Below, piece by piece: positions 13,101-19,575 of a stretch of 64,000 nt of DNA. Source of the stretch: Terebella lapidaria (lineage: Eukaryota > Annelida > Polychaeta > Terebellida > Terebellidae); contig OX424561.1 in assembly GCA_949152475.1 (NCBI GenBank), forward strand, positions 4,402,001 to 4,466,000, read 5' to 3'. The notes beneath the pieces were generated by a model. The model made no database searches and was not told the DNA's origin. It saw nothing but the letters and a program-made list of their open reading frames with translations. The translations under genes and the position numbers were made by a program. The stretch's first letter is position 1, and every line of letters starts with the position of its first letter.

Positions 13101-14580
13101 TCGTAGCGCAAGCTGTTGTTTGAACCAGCTGGACAGAAAAGTCTTGGTTTTAACGTGCACGTGTATATAAGCAACACTTTGTGTTTGTGTTTGAATTCTT
13201 TATGTTACGGTCTCAAGTAGAGTTCCGTTTTCCACCGATGGGTGAAGAAGAAATTTGTGCATGTCGGAGGCAAGCGATCGCACCGCTAGGTGAGTATCTT
13301 TATTATATTACTAAAGATATATCGAAAATGTAGCATTTTAGCGATTCGCTTGAAATCAAGACTATCGTCTGTTTTCATGACTCTCTAGCACTACTGCTCC
13401 ACCGCCTATCCTTTGATTCTAAGGAGCATGTAGTAGTTTAGATTGGTGATGTATAAAATAAACTTCCCAAATTTTAATTGTAAATTTGCCGTTTATTGTT
13501 ATTACTCACCTCTAAACTACTACAGTAAAGGCCCTCCCATCCATCCCCGCCAGTTGTGTGCTAGGGGCTTCCTTTTGTCGTTTTTTTGGACAGAAAAGTG
13601 AAGCTTCTGCGCAGCTGCGCGCGCATATGCGCGGCGGTTTTGGCGGCAAAAGGAGCGCTCGAGTCATGCAGGCAGACGATCGTGCCTTGCTTTCAGTACG
13701 CGAATTTCTATCCAGAACGATCCAAAGGATCGAAAAGGAGCATGTAGTAGTTTAGAGGTGAGTAATAACAATAAACGGCAAATTTACAATTAAAATTTGG
13801 GAAATTTGTGGTTTACTGTGAATTACACTTGACATTGATTTATTACAGACCGTCTTCAAGCAGCACGACAAGGACAAAAGCGGCTACTTCAACAGCTACG
13901 AGCTGAGACAGGCCTTCCATGCTGCTGGCGAGTTCTTGTTTCAATATATTCACCAAGTTTCTGGAATGATGCAAGATTTCTATAGTGCATTTTAACACAT
14001 GATCAGTATAATGATAGCTAAAACTGATGAGCACTTATGGGTTCCTGATATTAGTCATATGATTATGAAGTGACATGTATTTGATGGAAGTTTTGGATTT
14101 GTGTTGCAGGTTTCACCATCAGCAATGGAACTTTCAATGCCTTGGTGCAGCGTTACAGCAATCGTAAAGGCAACATTCACTTTGACGACTTTATTCACGT
14201 CATCGCCCGGATGAGCACCATGTTCGGTAAGTAAAGTTTTAACATGTATGGTATCTCTATCATAGCTTTGACATATACATACATCTCTCACCTTGAGATC
14301 TGAGTCTGAGTGCATTTGTTGGAAACTGTGATCAACAATTTCACAACTTGATAATGTCACTTTGTGAGTTCTGTACCTTGCTTCAGGTGTGTTCAGGGAG
14401 ATGCAACAGAGGTCTGGGAAGGCAGAGTTCAGTCTGGACCAGGTAACCACGACAAACTTCTCACAGTCGAGCCGAGTGAACGAATCAGCACTGCTGCTGT
14501 ATGTGTAATTGGGTCGTTGTACTCATCATGTCATGCATTCTCATTTTTTCCAGTTCATCCAGACAACGATGTACTCCTAA
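2932..14580 (+). CDS. Calpain, C-terminal penta-EF-hand part (5' exons not in window)
   Basis: This is the calcium-regulated cysteine protease calpain; only the end of the large subunit is present. Eight exons keep phase: 2932-2964, 3546-3681, 7044-7102, 7264-7332, 13849-13927, 14110-14226, 14387-14442 and 14554-14580 (TAA), giving 191 residues. The product starts with a linker (ITPDYKEPPRA) after domain III. A five-EF-hand domain follows. EF1 is non-canonical (SGGDMEIDAYELQ). EF2 has loop DEDCSGRLGYEE and EF3 has DKDKSGYFNSYE, both with the expected Ca ligands. The protein ends in FIQTTMYS, a typical calpain C-terminus. The catalytic papain-like core must lie to the left of the window. The intron after 13927 begins GCGAGT (GC-AG). 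The intron at 7333-13848 holds a whole DIRS retrotransposon in the same orientation. The paralog cannot be assigned. A 3' UTR poly(A) signal is likely at 15365. Confidence 0.9.
3014..3027 (+). promoter_or_regulatory. Candidate RFX X-box palindrome (intronic)
   Basis: GTCACCATGGCAAC fits the X-box consensus GTNRCC-N2-RGYAAC bound by RFX winged-helix factors. It lies in a calpain intron and is a motif match only. Confidence 0.3.
3819..3838 (+). repeat. Poly-C tract (20 nt)
   Basis: A pure run of 20 C in a calpain intron. Confidence 0.9.
4516..4609. mobile_element. Short MITE copy, TGACGTCACACTGGACG family
   Basis: About 94 bp starting TGACGTCACACTGGACG and ending CCTCCAGTATGGCGTC, so the two ends are imperfect inverted repeats. 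A clearly homologous copy lies at 16888-16983, next to the P element. It has no coding capacity. Confidence 0.65.
5997..6043 (+). promoter_or_regulatory. Two candidate RFX X-boxes in a 33-bp direct duplication
   Basis: GTAGCCATGGTAAC occurs twice, at 5997-6010 and 6030-6043, inside a tandem duplication that includes ATGCTGAGGG. Each matches GTNRCC-N2-RGYAAC. The position is intronic in calpain and any function is untested. Confidence 0.3.
7145..7184 (+). repeat. (AATC)n microsatellite
   Basis: About ten uninterrupted AATC units in the calpain intron just before the EF2 exon. Confidence 0.9.
7432..7601 (+). repeat. DIRS left inverted terminal repeat
   Basis: 170 bp, nearly identical to the reverse complement of 13587-13756. 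It contains a GC-rich palindromic stretch (CATATGCGCGCGCAGCTGCG) and an internal GATCCTTTGGATC hairpin. The outermost 21 bp (7411-7431) are unique to the left end. Confidence 0.9.
8012..10117 (+). CDS. DIRS ORF1, Gag-like protein with N-terminal Cys-rich motif (701 aa)
   Basis: This is the first frame of the DIRS element. In DIRS elements this position holds a putative structural or nucleic-acid-binding protein. The N-terminus (residues about 14-52) has paired CxxC motifs (CPKC, then CFDC and CDLC) that look like a zinc-binding module. Residues about 165-240 are Lys/Ser-rich with KKSKSSKKK and KKRKR, which are nuclear-localisation-like. The middle is Ser/Gly/Arg-rich and of low complexity. 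A helical, more conserved-looking region (about 480-640) follows, and a Gly/Lys/Pro-rich basic tail ends the protein. The upstream in-frame ATG triplet gives MMMTSQ; a later Met could also start translation. It overlaps the next frame by 68 nt. Confidence 0.8.
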   Translation: MMMTSQSSLGTGAMDERPCPKCLVNTLRGGEKHSVCFDCLDHGPVSMEDLRCDLCRFWRPSSFVQATAKYSEASLARRDALRLAEASAPQVRQSPMEVETPPVTAQIASGVSQPLGLTQDMVNAAVQSFFAQSLSSLQGPLLPGLSSLLGQGVPAGSSAAPSSQGELAPPAGKKSKSSKKKVSVLAKAKAAKEPHSTFVVPQSGPIEVEGSVVSSPGPSKKRKRASSKRRGAETTSIFDVAQASSDLSVGDDQASGFDRRGSLDGSFGSSVSRFEGGEFPLFGGEALDRSCDRESSLGGRAPGPRSGHDRAGGAGVVPQGHSSPVYADVSRRTGAIAEQAFPRPSFDVPLGSSRSSIGPVRSNDRGGRVEADQESSSSEDETSDQAGGSNFRWALESVARRMDLPIDAPGPSRGTGRFASAPVRRPIRLPVAPALVKSFDKINKGVTAKKDVARTESTFPTSRVRPESIDTYRTVESEGGHQTSVPVEDPNLHLLSRKQGTIWSAYVKKARLSHWQTLSHQLMGQLSLTDHLTTLVQEFVDEADLEEGSRANIHAALGVLAGVVHAAERDSAHLGAQLDLTMRDADLRLLDVSATDVAELRGRPLFSGYTYANLSRSDISVMREHLRDEAMAKALLGKSAGSGTGKKTKGQKPAQPQAPHAPASTQPPFRGAQPPPPQGDGKRGGKGGGRFKGKGKASGKK
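10050..12224 (+). CDS. DIRS reverse transcriptase-RNase H polyprotein (about 724 aa)
   Basis: It copies element RNA into DNA and degrades the RNA strand. The RT domain shows FDLSNLNKFL, SIDVKDAYLHVPI, LPFGVATAPYVFT and the catalytic YIDDW box. RNase H follows with FTDASELAWGA (D), ALELRAV (E), FTDNSTVV (D) and a late ADALSR segment. After it comes a region with DLFATSRNHKLP and LLVAPCWPMQAWFP, which is shared by DIRS-group elements and sometimes called methyltransferase-like. The frame is open from 9627, but the ATG at 10050 is the last one before the conserved region and overlaps the ORF1 end by 68 nt, so I chose it. Frameshifting from ORF1 is an alternative. It overlaps the recombinase frame by about 313 nt. 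Confidence 0.88.
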   Translation: MASAEAKGVDASRAKGKLLVRSDSLRESVGSVEGSVLSEFDLPQPGPVGGRLAQFVQNWSDLASSDNSVVAWVKFGLTFRWEAGKPPIRPKAWFFPVPGDREKFQLLQHEVQQLLEKRAIEVVKDERGFYSLIFLVPKKTGGWRPVFDLSNLNKFLIIPRFKMESALSVQKALSKGKWAVSIDVKDAYLHVPIHPADRRYLKFAFEGSVYQFRVLPFGVATAPYVFTRIVRTMAARFRSVGIQFHHYIDDWLIIADSPSQAIEQSGFVLRLATSLGWIPNWAKSHLSPTQRFEYVGVDYDLERGVALPPRKRVLKAIAAMEVALTQSSITARQFLSIIGLLASMEKQVPFGRCFLRPIQWCLALQWRILTDRLDQVVSVDDRAREAMHWWRDHRNLFRGMPLAEYLPDRTFFTDASELAWGAHMDEHELSAVWNTSERALHINALELRAVRRAFEIWGPQSPPGTKWLVFTDNSTVVAHINKQGGTRSSQLCLEAECLIRFAFKYRLFIRARHLPGHRNVLADALSRPDKIIGTEWSLHPGVFRRVCQAFGTPNIDLFATSRNHKLPVYFSPLPESEALAVDAMSQSWDGMFGYAYPPTRFLTEVLHKVARSQCEILLVAPCWPMQAWFPLLLSLLIDVPRVLPIEDRLLKQPGRDIFHDSVHVLKLHVWRLSSDPSRRQDFLSRCPYISRERIGDPPLKRMRLNGEYSYVGVTEGALIRSLPL
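11912..13123 (+). CDS. DIRS tyrosine recombinase (about 403 aa)
   Basis: It integrates the circular cDNA by site-specific recombination. The core shows the family residues in order: an N-terminal core-binding-like helical part (SKTYEAKWRVFVRWC), the catalytic Arg in SGRRRSDVAAIDV, the HxxR box in SSHQIRHISMS, the Trp/His position in AGMWTNSTTF, and the nucleophile Tyr in FIGFYLSN. The frame is open from 10262 but overlaps RT until 12224. The ATG at 11912 (MLADAG) is the nearest start upstream of the conserved domain. The frame is the same register as ORF1 and shifted relative to RT. It ends shortly before the internal complementary region. Confidence 0.88.
   Translation: MLADAGVVPPATVPPDRCTTGSPDRGQVAEATGAGYISRFRPRAQITRLEAIERSFQEAGFSQQVSVHLARKNRRSSSKTYEAKWRVFVRWCNGRRIDPLSAPLNAVLDFLCYLFDRLNLKPTTIEGYRSMLGPVFRARGIDLTNNRILADLLASFRTQRPRGVPTLPDWDMAFVLYCLTKAPWEPLKEVSLQRLTLKTFLLVMLASGRRRSDVAAIDVSRVAFGADGSVSLYPVRDFMPKTRAAVEGGKAFSPIVIPSLGGYVGRNEPDALLCPVRALKIYIDRTRSIRKDRKRLFISYQPNRATDISTATLSRWVKVVVRTVYAESGADDRVTYKISSHQIRHISMSLAARSNIPLEYIVRAGMWTNSTTFIGFYLSNAAELQDQSSRFRLGPLVVAQAVV
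13421..13524 (+). repeat. DIRS internal complementary region
   Basis: 13421-13463 is the reverse complement of 7411-7453 (left end). 13464-13524 is the reverse complement of 13743-13803 (right end). The segment is therefore an inverted copy of the right-left circle junction, which in the DIRS model templates completion and circularisation of the element. Confidence 0.9.
13587..13756 (+). repeat. DIRS right inverted terminal repeat
   Basis: Inverted counterpart of 7432-7601. It continues into a unique right tail (13757-13803) that ends before the calpain intron resumes. Confidence 0.9.
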
Positions 14581-16861
14581 ATCAGGCCAAACACCACACA
14601 ATTCATGGAGCATTATGATCTTGGAGCATTATGATGAGGGGAACTGTTATGATCTGCCCTGCTACCTCGCAGTGTACTGGCCTCAATTACACTGGATACA
14701 ACCGCAATTGACCAGCTGACGGGTTACAGCAGCAAGCTCGAGTGTCGGCGAGCAAACGCCAGATACTTGGGGGATACTGCATCGATGTGCAACTTTGTAG
14801 ATGTTGTTTTAGATTCCATGTTAGTTAGAACTGTGTACTATAGCCAGCAGTTACAAATTCACAAAAAAAAATTACTTGTACATGATTTATACTGCTTCAT
14901 TTAACTGGTGCATGACACGTCTTTATGTGTACTCTTGGATGTTGTAAAATAGTTGGATGACAATAGTGTAAGTAAGTAGTGGAGCTTTGACAATGTAATC
15001 TAGTGTTTGTCGCATGCACGGATCTGTTATTGGCATCTCGTTATGTCTTCTTTGTTGGAAGGTCCTCCAGAAATGTGTGCAGTGATTCAAGTTTGTCAGG
15101 TCTCTTTCGATTTTAGTCACTTGAAAATCTTGCACATTTCCTATTGAAACTTGAAGTTATGTGTTGTCTCATATATTAAAACGTGTTACTTATAATGGCT
15201 AATTCACAGACTTTTTGCTACAGTACAGGGTGTCAGTCAGTCCCGAACATTAGCATGTATAAACATAGACCTTATAGACATTGTATGACTAACTTACAAT
15301 CATGTATTCTGATATATTTACATTTGTAGTTGTTTTTGTGCAAATAATTGTTATACAATGTGAGAATAAATCTCGTTTTGTATCTACTGTAAAGTTATGT
15401 TATGTTTTTGTTTACTTAGCCATGTATACATAGCCACTAACCTTGTTATGAAATGTGGATATCAGGTACATTTTAATATTGTTCATGAATTTATTATTTC
15501 TGTATATAAACTGTGAAGGTAAATCTGATGCCAGCATTGATGCATTGTTGAAAATTGATTTGTATGCTATATATTTTTATTTGTTTATTTGAGTATTTTG
15601 TTTTTGGACACAAAAAATAATCAGTATTTGATAATGTCTATTAGACACATATTTTTGGTGCAATATCACAGCATTGCATATTGTAATGTCTTGGTTACTA
15701 AATATAGTTCATGTTTTCAACTGTACCTTCAATACTACATTTAACATATAATGTATTAATGTCAGAAGTGTTTTGTCAGTAAAGTTTCTATAATCTGGAA
15801 GAAGTCAATTTCTTTCATATGAATTATGTGACTTGGTGCTTCAAGTCATCCACGCAATTTTTGCCCTCTCGTCTGTATTCTGTGGAACTTCATCTGACAT
15901 TTTCTGCCTGGCTTCAGATACTGTTGACACTGCTCCCATACTCACTATGAAGCCATCATTCTTGCTAGACCCCTCAGATGTAGCTGTGTTATGGATGTAG
16001 AATTTCATATGGATATAATGACAAGTTATTTTATTCAGTGTTTTGTTTTAATACTACAATATTCAGCACCACTGTACTGATGACTTTGTATTTGTATACC
16101 ATAGATTAAAGATTAATTGCTGTTTGCTGTTCAATATTTGACTGAATTCAGTAACTGACTTGTATTCATATCTGTGTATGTTTCTCTTGGTATTTTGAAC
16201 CAAAGAAGAAAAGTATTGAGCGGGACAATGTTCCCCTTCAATTTTAGCATCTATATTATTCAGGATATACATGTAGTATGATGTTTGGATTAGTCTTTGC
16301 TTGTTTTTCTCTGGTTTGAATTTTATTCTAATTTCTACATGTATTTTCTGTTACTACAGATGCCAATGAAATAAAGTGTACGAAAATGTAGATTGATGTG
16401 TTTGAAATCCATTACAAACCTTGAAATCAAATTCAGAACAATTGAAAGACTCATTAATATCACTTACCGTATTGGTCCTAACAGTAGCACGGCGAGCCAA
16501 AGCAAGACCTGCATCATCGTGTGCAAAAATGAGGTTAAACTTGAGGTCAAATTCATGAATAATATACCTATGACCTTCAATCAGCTTTATTGTGTTTCAT
16601 AAATGTGAACATAAATGGATGTGGTGGGTTGGAACACTCCAAGATATTATTGGAAAGATTTGAAATGAAATGCAAAACATTTTAGGGGAAAAGAGGGGGG
16701 CGCTTCCAATATTAGTGTTAGGGCACATGCCACTACTAGGACTAATTCGGTAGATATATATATATACAAAGTTTTTCACAATTTACGGATAGTGATTGGC
16801 ATTTTGTGGCGAATTTGTCCTGGTTCCTCAATATCATATACTGGGTACTTTATCATTGTAC
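14581..16861 (+). other. Calpain 3' UTR and gene-free spacer
   Basis: AT-rich sequence after the calpain stop codon. A canonical AATAAA lies at 15365-15370, a plausible calpain poly(A) signal, with another at about 16370. Open frames here are short and lack splice or family support. Confidence 0.6.
15365..15370 (+). terminator. Candidate poly(A) signal of calpain
   Basis: AATAAA about 785 nt after the calpain stop, the first strong hexamer I see on this strand. Confidence 0.45.
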
Positions 16862-16993
16862 CAACAATAGCTATAGATGCTTTGCTGTGACGTCACACTG
16901 GACGGCAAAATCATGTACAACGTCCAGTGTTTGTTGGTTCTATTGTGATTTCACTGGGAATTTTGCCGTCCAGTATGGCGTCATAAATAGAGA

Positions 16994-17001
16994 AGAAAAA
17001 C
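16994..17001 (+). repeat. 8-bp target-site duplication, left copy
   Basis: AGAAAAAC directly abuts the left terminal inverted repeat of the P element. The identical octamer follows the right end at 25832-25839. Confidence 0.85.
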
Positions 17002-17031
17002 CATAGACATATAACCCATGGACCGCCAACT
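17002..17031 (+). repeat. P element left terminal inverted repeat
   Basis: 30 bp, identical to the reverse complement of 25802-25831. Similarity stops just after ...GCCAACT. Confidence 0.92.
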
Positions 17032-17196
17032 CCAAAGTCTCGCACTGTTGTTCTTACCATGAAGCTTGTGTCCGCGAGACTTGAGCGAGAGGAGGTATGG
17101 TGAACTTCCGGTTTACTTGACCTTGTCAACAAGACTAGTTTCGAAATCGTTTTCACGCCAATGTTTTAAACCTGTGAACCTAATCAGATATTGGTG

Positions 17197-19371
17197 ATGG
17201 ATATCATCGAAGCATTAGAGGTAAATATGGATCCATGTTTATATGTTAAATAATGTGCACAGTATCATCGGCTCAGTCTCAACGCATTTCTATGTGTCGT
17301 GTGACCAGTCACTCAACTCACTAGTGTCAGTTTTATCTGGACTATACCGTGCTGTTTGTTTGCGAACCTGACAGTGACAGATATGACTGCGTAATCATTC
17401 ATATACCTGGTGAAGGTAGTTAATATGATGCTGGGTTTTTATTAAGTGATTAGGCCCTATTATTGGTGCATCATCATCATGACAATGACAATGTTGAAAC
17501 TTTCCAAATTTGACCTGGGTTATAATCGATATTTTGTCTTTCCAAATTAGACCTGCAGTACAGATTTGCTGGCCGAGTTCGAGGAAGTGGAAGTTCACCA
17601 TCTACCCGCCAAAACTGTCACTAAATCAGTGAGTTATAAAACACCCAATGTATTGAGACATATAACTTTAAAACAGGACCTTTTCCAACCGTTCACTGTT
17701 TATAAAGCTTTAGCATTGTTTACCTTTATGAACAGTCAACAGTCAGAAAATGACTGTATTTATTTAAGGCTAGAGCCATGTTACATAAAAATAAAATAGA
17801 TGAAATTGTTTATTGTTGTTTGTATTTTTCTATTCAGGTTCAGGAATGTGAAGAACAAGTGAAGAAGATTTTGATGGAGGTTGTAGATGGGTTCTGCTTC
17901 AAAGACCAGGCAAAGTTATTGTCTAGTGATCCAGCAAAGGGTATTTATAATTTTATGTACATATGTATATTTTGATGCAATAAGTGAAAATAAAATCAAT
18001 TTTATGAGAGCAGATGCTAGTACATTATAAAGGCCTAGCACATCCATTTTATTGATGATAATATCCAGAGAATACATGTGATATTGTGCTGTTGAGTTGA
18101 CAACAGAATACACTCACAAGAGCAACATTGAAGACTTGTAAACATGATATTTCAGTCACCTGGCAAACTTGTCGCCTCACACATCAAGAAATGTACTTCG
18201 AGTTAAAACTAATGATCTGCCTCATATTACACCAACATGTCAATGTGATGTGAATTTGTACACATGAGCTTATGACAGTACATGTGAAAATACCAATATG
18301 AGAGCTATCATGCCTTTCATTGAACAATTCAGAACTCGAAAATGTAGCACGCTGCAGTTATAGTTATCTACTAATTCACAATAAGTCCACATATCATAAT
18401 CCACAACATATATTTACACACACAAAAGCATAAATTGTTGATTACACTGCTATCGTTTTCTACCATTTTTGACAATAAGCAGACATACTCATTAATTATC
18501 ACTCTCATACAATGTACATACATACATTCACATTCCGACAGCCTAAATATATATTGTGTAAAACCATGAACATATTGACTACTATTTTTTAGTTTTGTAT
18601 ATTTTTTTATTTGCTTGACTTTCAGTTTCACAATTCAGCACTTTGCTGAAGGCCCAGCTGGAAAGCTGCGTGGTGATGAAGTCACAAGTGAAGGGGGTGA
18701 ACAGGGAGGCCTCACAGACCCAGTTCTGCAAGTTGATGGCAAGTGGTATTCCTGAACTGACTGCTGTGTCTGGAGATCACAGGCTCACGACATGGATCTC
18801 CATGAGTGTGTTCGAGGACTTTTGTCGCACACCATCTGACTCATCGCTCTCTCCCTCTCCACCTGACTCATCCAGTGTCACTCTCTCCACGGAGGAGGCA
18901 GATGTCTCACATTACATCGGAGGTTTCGTGTGCTGCAAATTGAAAAAGCGAAGTAAATGTCAAAGTTACACAGATGCTATACAGACATTGATCAGTGACC
19001 AGCAGCCAGATCCGGAAACTCTTATAGCCGCCAAGTCAAGGGGAAGATTGACAAATCTGACTAAGGATGGACAGTGTATTTTTGTTGAATTAGAAACTTT
19101 GTTTCAAGTCATATTTCCGCCGTCAGTGCACCATGTACAGGTTACAGAGTACAAAATTGCATGCATTAACAACATCATCGTTCAAGATTGTTTTCACAGT
19201 GCCACAGATCACATCAGCAGCGAATCCAAGGATGAAGTTCTATCTGATATCATTTTGCTATATTTCAAAGTCAGAGTCAACCAAAAATGCAAAAAAATAA
19301 TAGAGAATATAAGGAGCAAGAAGCGTACATCTAAACAGGAGAAGGCCTTGCGTAGCAAGTTGGCGAAATAA
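17197..19371 (+). CDS. Uncharacterised second protein of the P element (316 aa)
   Basis: Function unknown. Four exons keep phase: 17197-17220 (MDIIEALE), 17551-17628, 17838-17940 and 18626-19371 (TAA). The last, longest exon carries most of the protein. The N-terminal part is acidic and helical (FEEVEVHHLP; VQECEEQVKKIL), a Ser/Pro-rich linker follows (about residues 135-160), and then HYIGGFVCCKLKKRSKC ... LIAAKSRGRLTN. That last stretch resembles the 'YIAGYV...K..C' module often found near the end of THAP9/P-like transposases. The tail is Lys/Arg-rich. No THAP fingers or catalytic acidic triad are seen. The ATG lies 166 bp inside the left inverted repeat. The first exon is short, so the start is the least certain part. 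It may be an accessory factor, a regulator or a detached transposase domain. Confidence 0.72.
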
Positions 19372-19494
19372 ACAGTTGCCACTTTCAAATTGTTGTTTGT
19401 TTTGAAATTGTCATATCAATCATATTAAATATGTGTATGGATTGGTAAGTTATCGTGTACCAGTAAATATATTTGATTACACGTACTAGTAAAT

Positions 19495-19500
19495 TTTATT
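19495..19500 (-). terminator. Candidate poly(A) signal of the P transposase
   Basis: TTTATT on +, so AATAAA on -, about 76 nt beyond the transposase stop codon. Confidence 0.5.
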
Positions 19501-19562
19501 CTGTGGTAATTTGGTTTCTGGATTCTAAAAGATACATATATGCCAAACCAATTTTGATGCAC

Positions 19563-19568
19563 AATAAA
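19563..19568 (+). terminator. Candidate poly(A) signal of the P element + gene
   Basis: AATAAA about 190 nt after the + gene stop and only 8 nt short of the end of the opposite-strand transposase CDS. The two transcripts would therefore overlap at their 3' ends. Confidence 0.5.
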
Positions 19569-19575
19569 AATAAAT

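Larger units (their letters stand above)
7411..13803 (+). mobile_element. Complete DIRS-type tyrosine-recombinase retrotransposon (6393 bp)
   Basis: The element copies itself through RNA and integrates a circular DNA with a tyrosine recombinase instead of a DDE integrase. Its three open frames are uninterrupted: a Gag-like ORF1 (8012-10117), RT/RNase H (about 10050-12224) and tyrosine recombinase (about 11912-13123). The ends are 170-bp inverted terminal repeats (7432-7601 and 13587-13756) plus unique outer tails. A segment at 13421-13524 is the reverse complement of both outer ends fused, which fixes the left end at 7411 and the right end at 13803. No target-site duplication is visible, as expected for DIRS. 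The coding part is GC-rich compared with the host intron and dense in CGATCG. Intact frames suggest recent insertion and possible activity. Confidence 0.93.

Noticed and set aside
18626..19371. The + gene of the P element as an inverted fragment of the transposase
   Set aside because: The transposase on - has its own complete C-terminal exon, and the + gene has a start codon, four in-phase exons and its own poly(A) signal. It is a separate gene.
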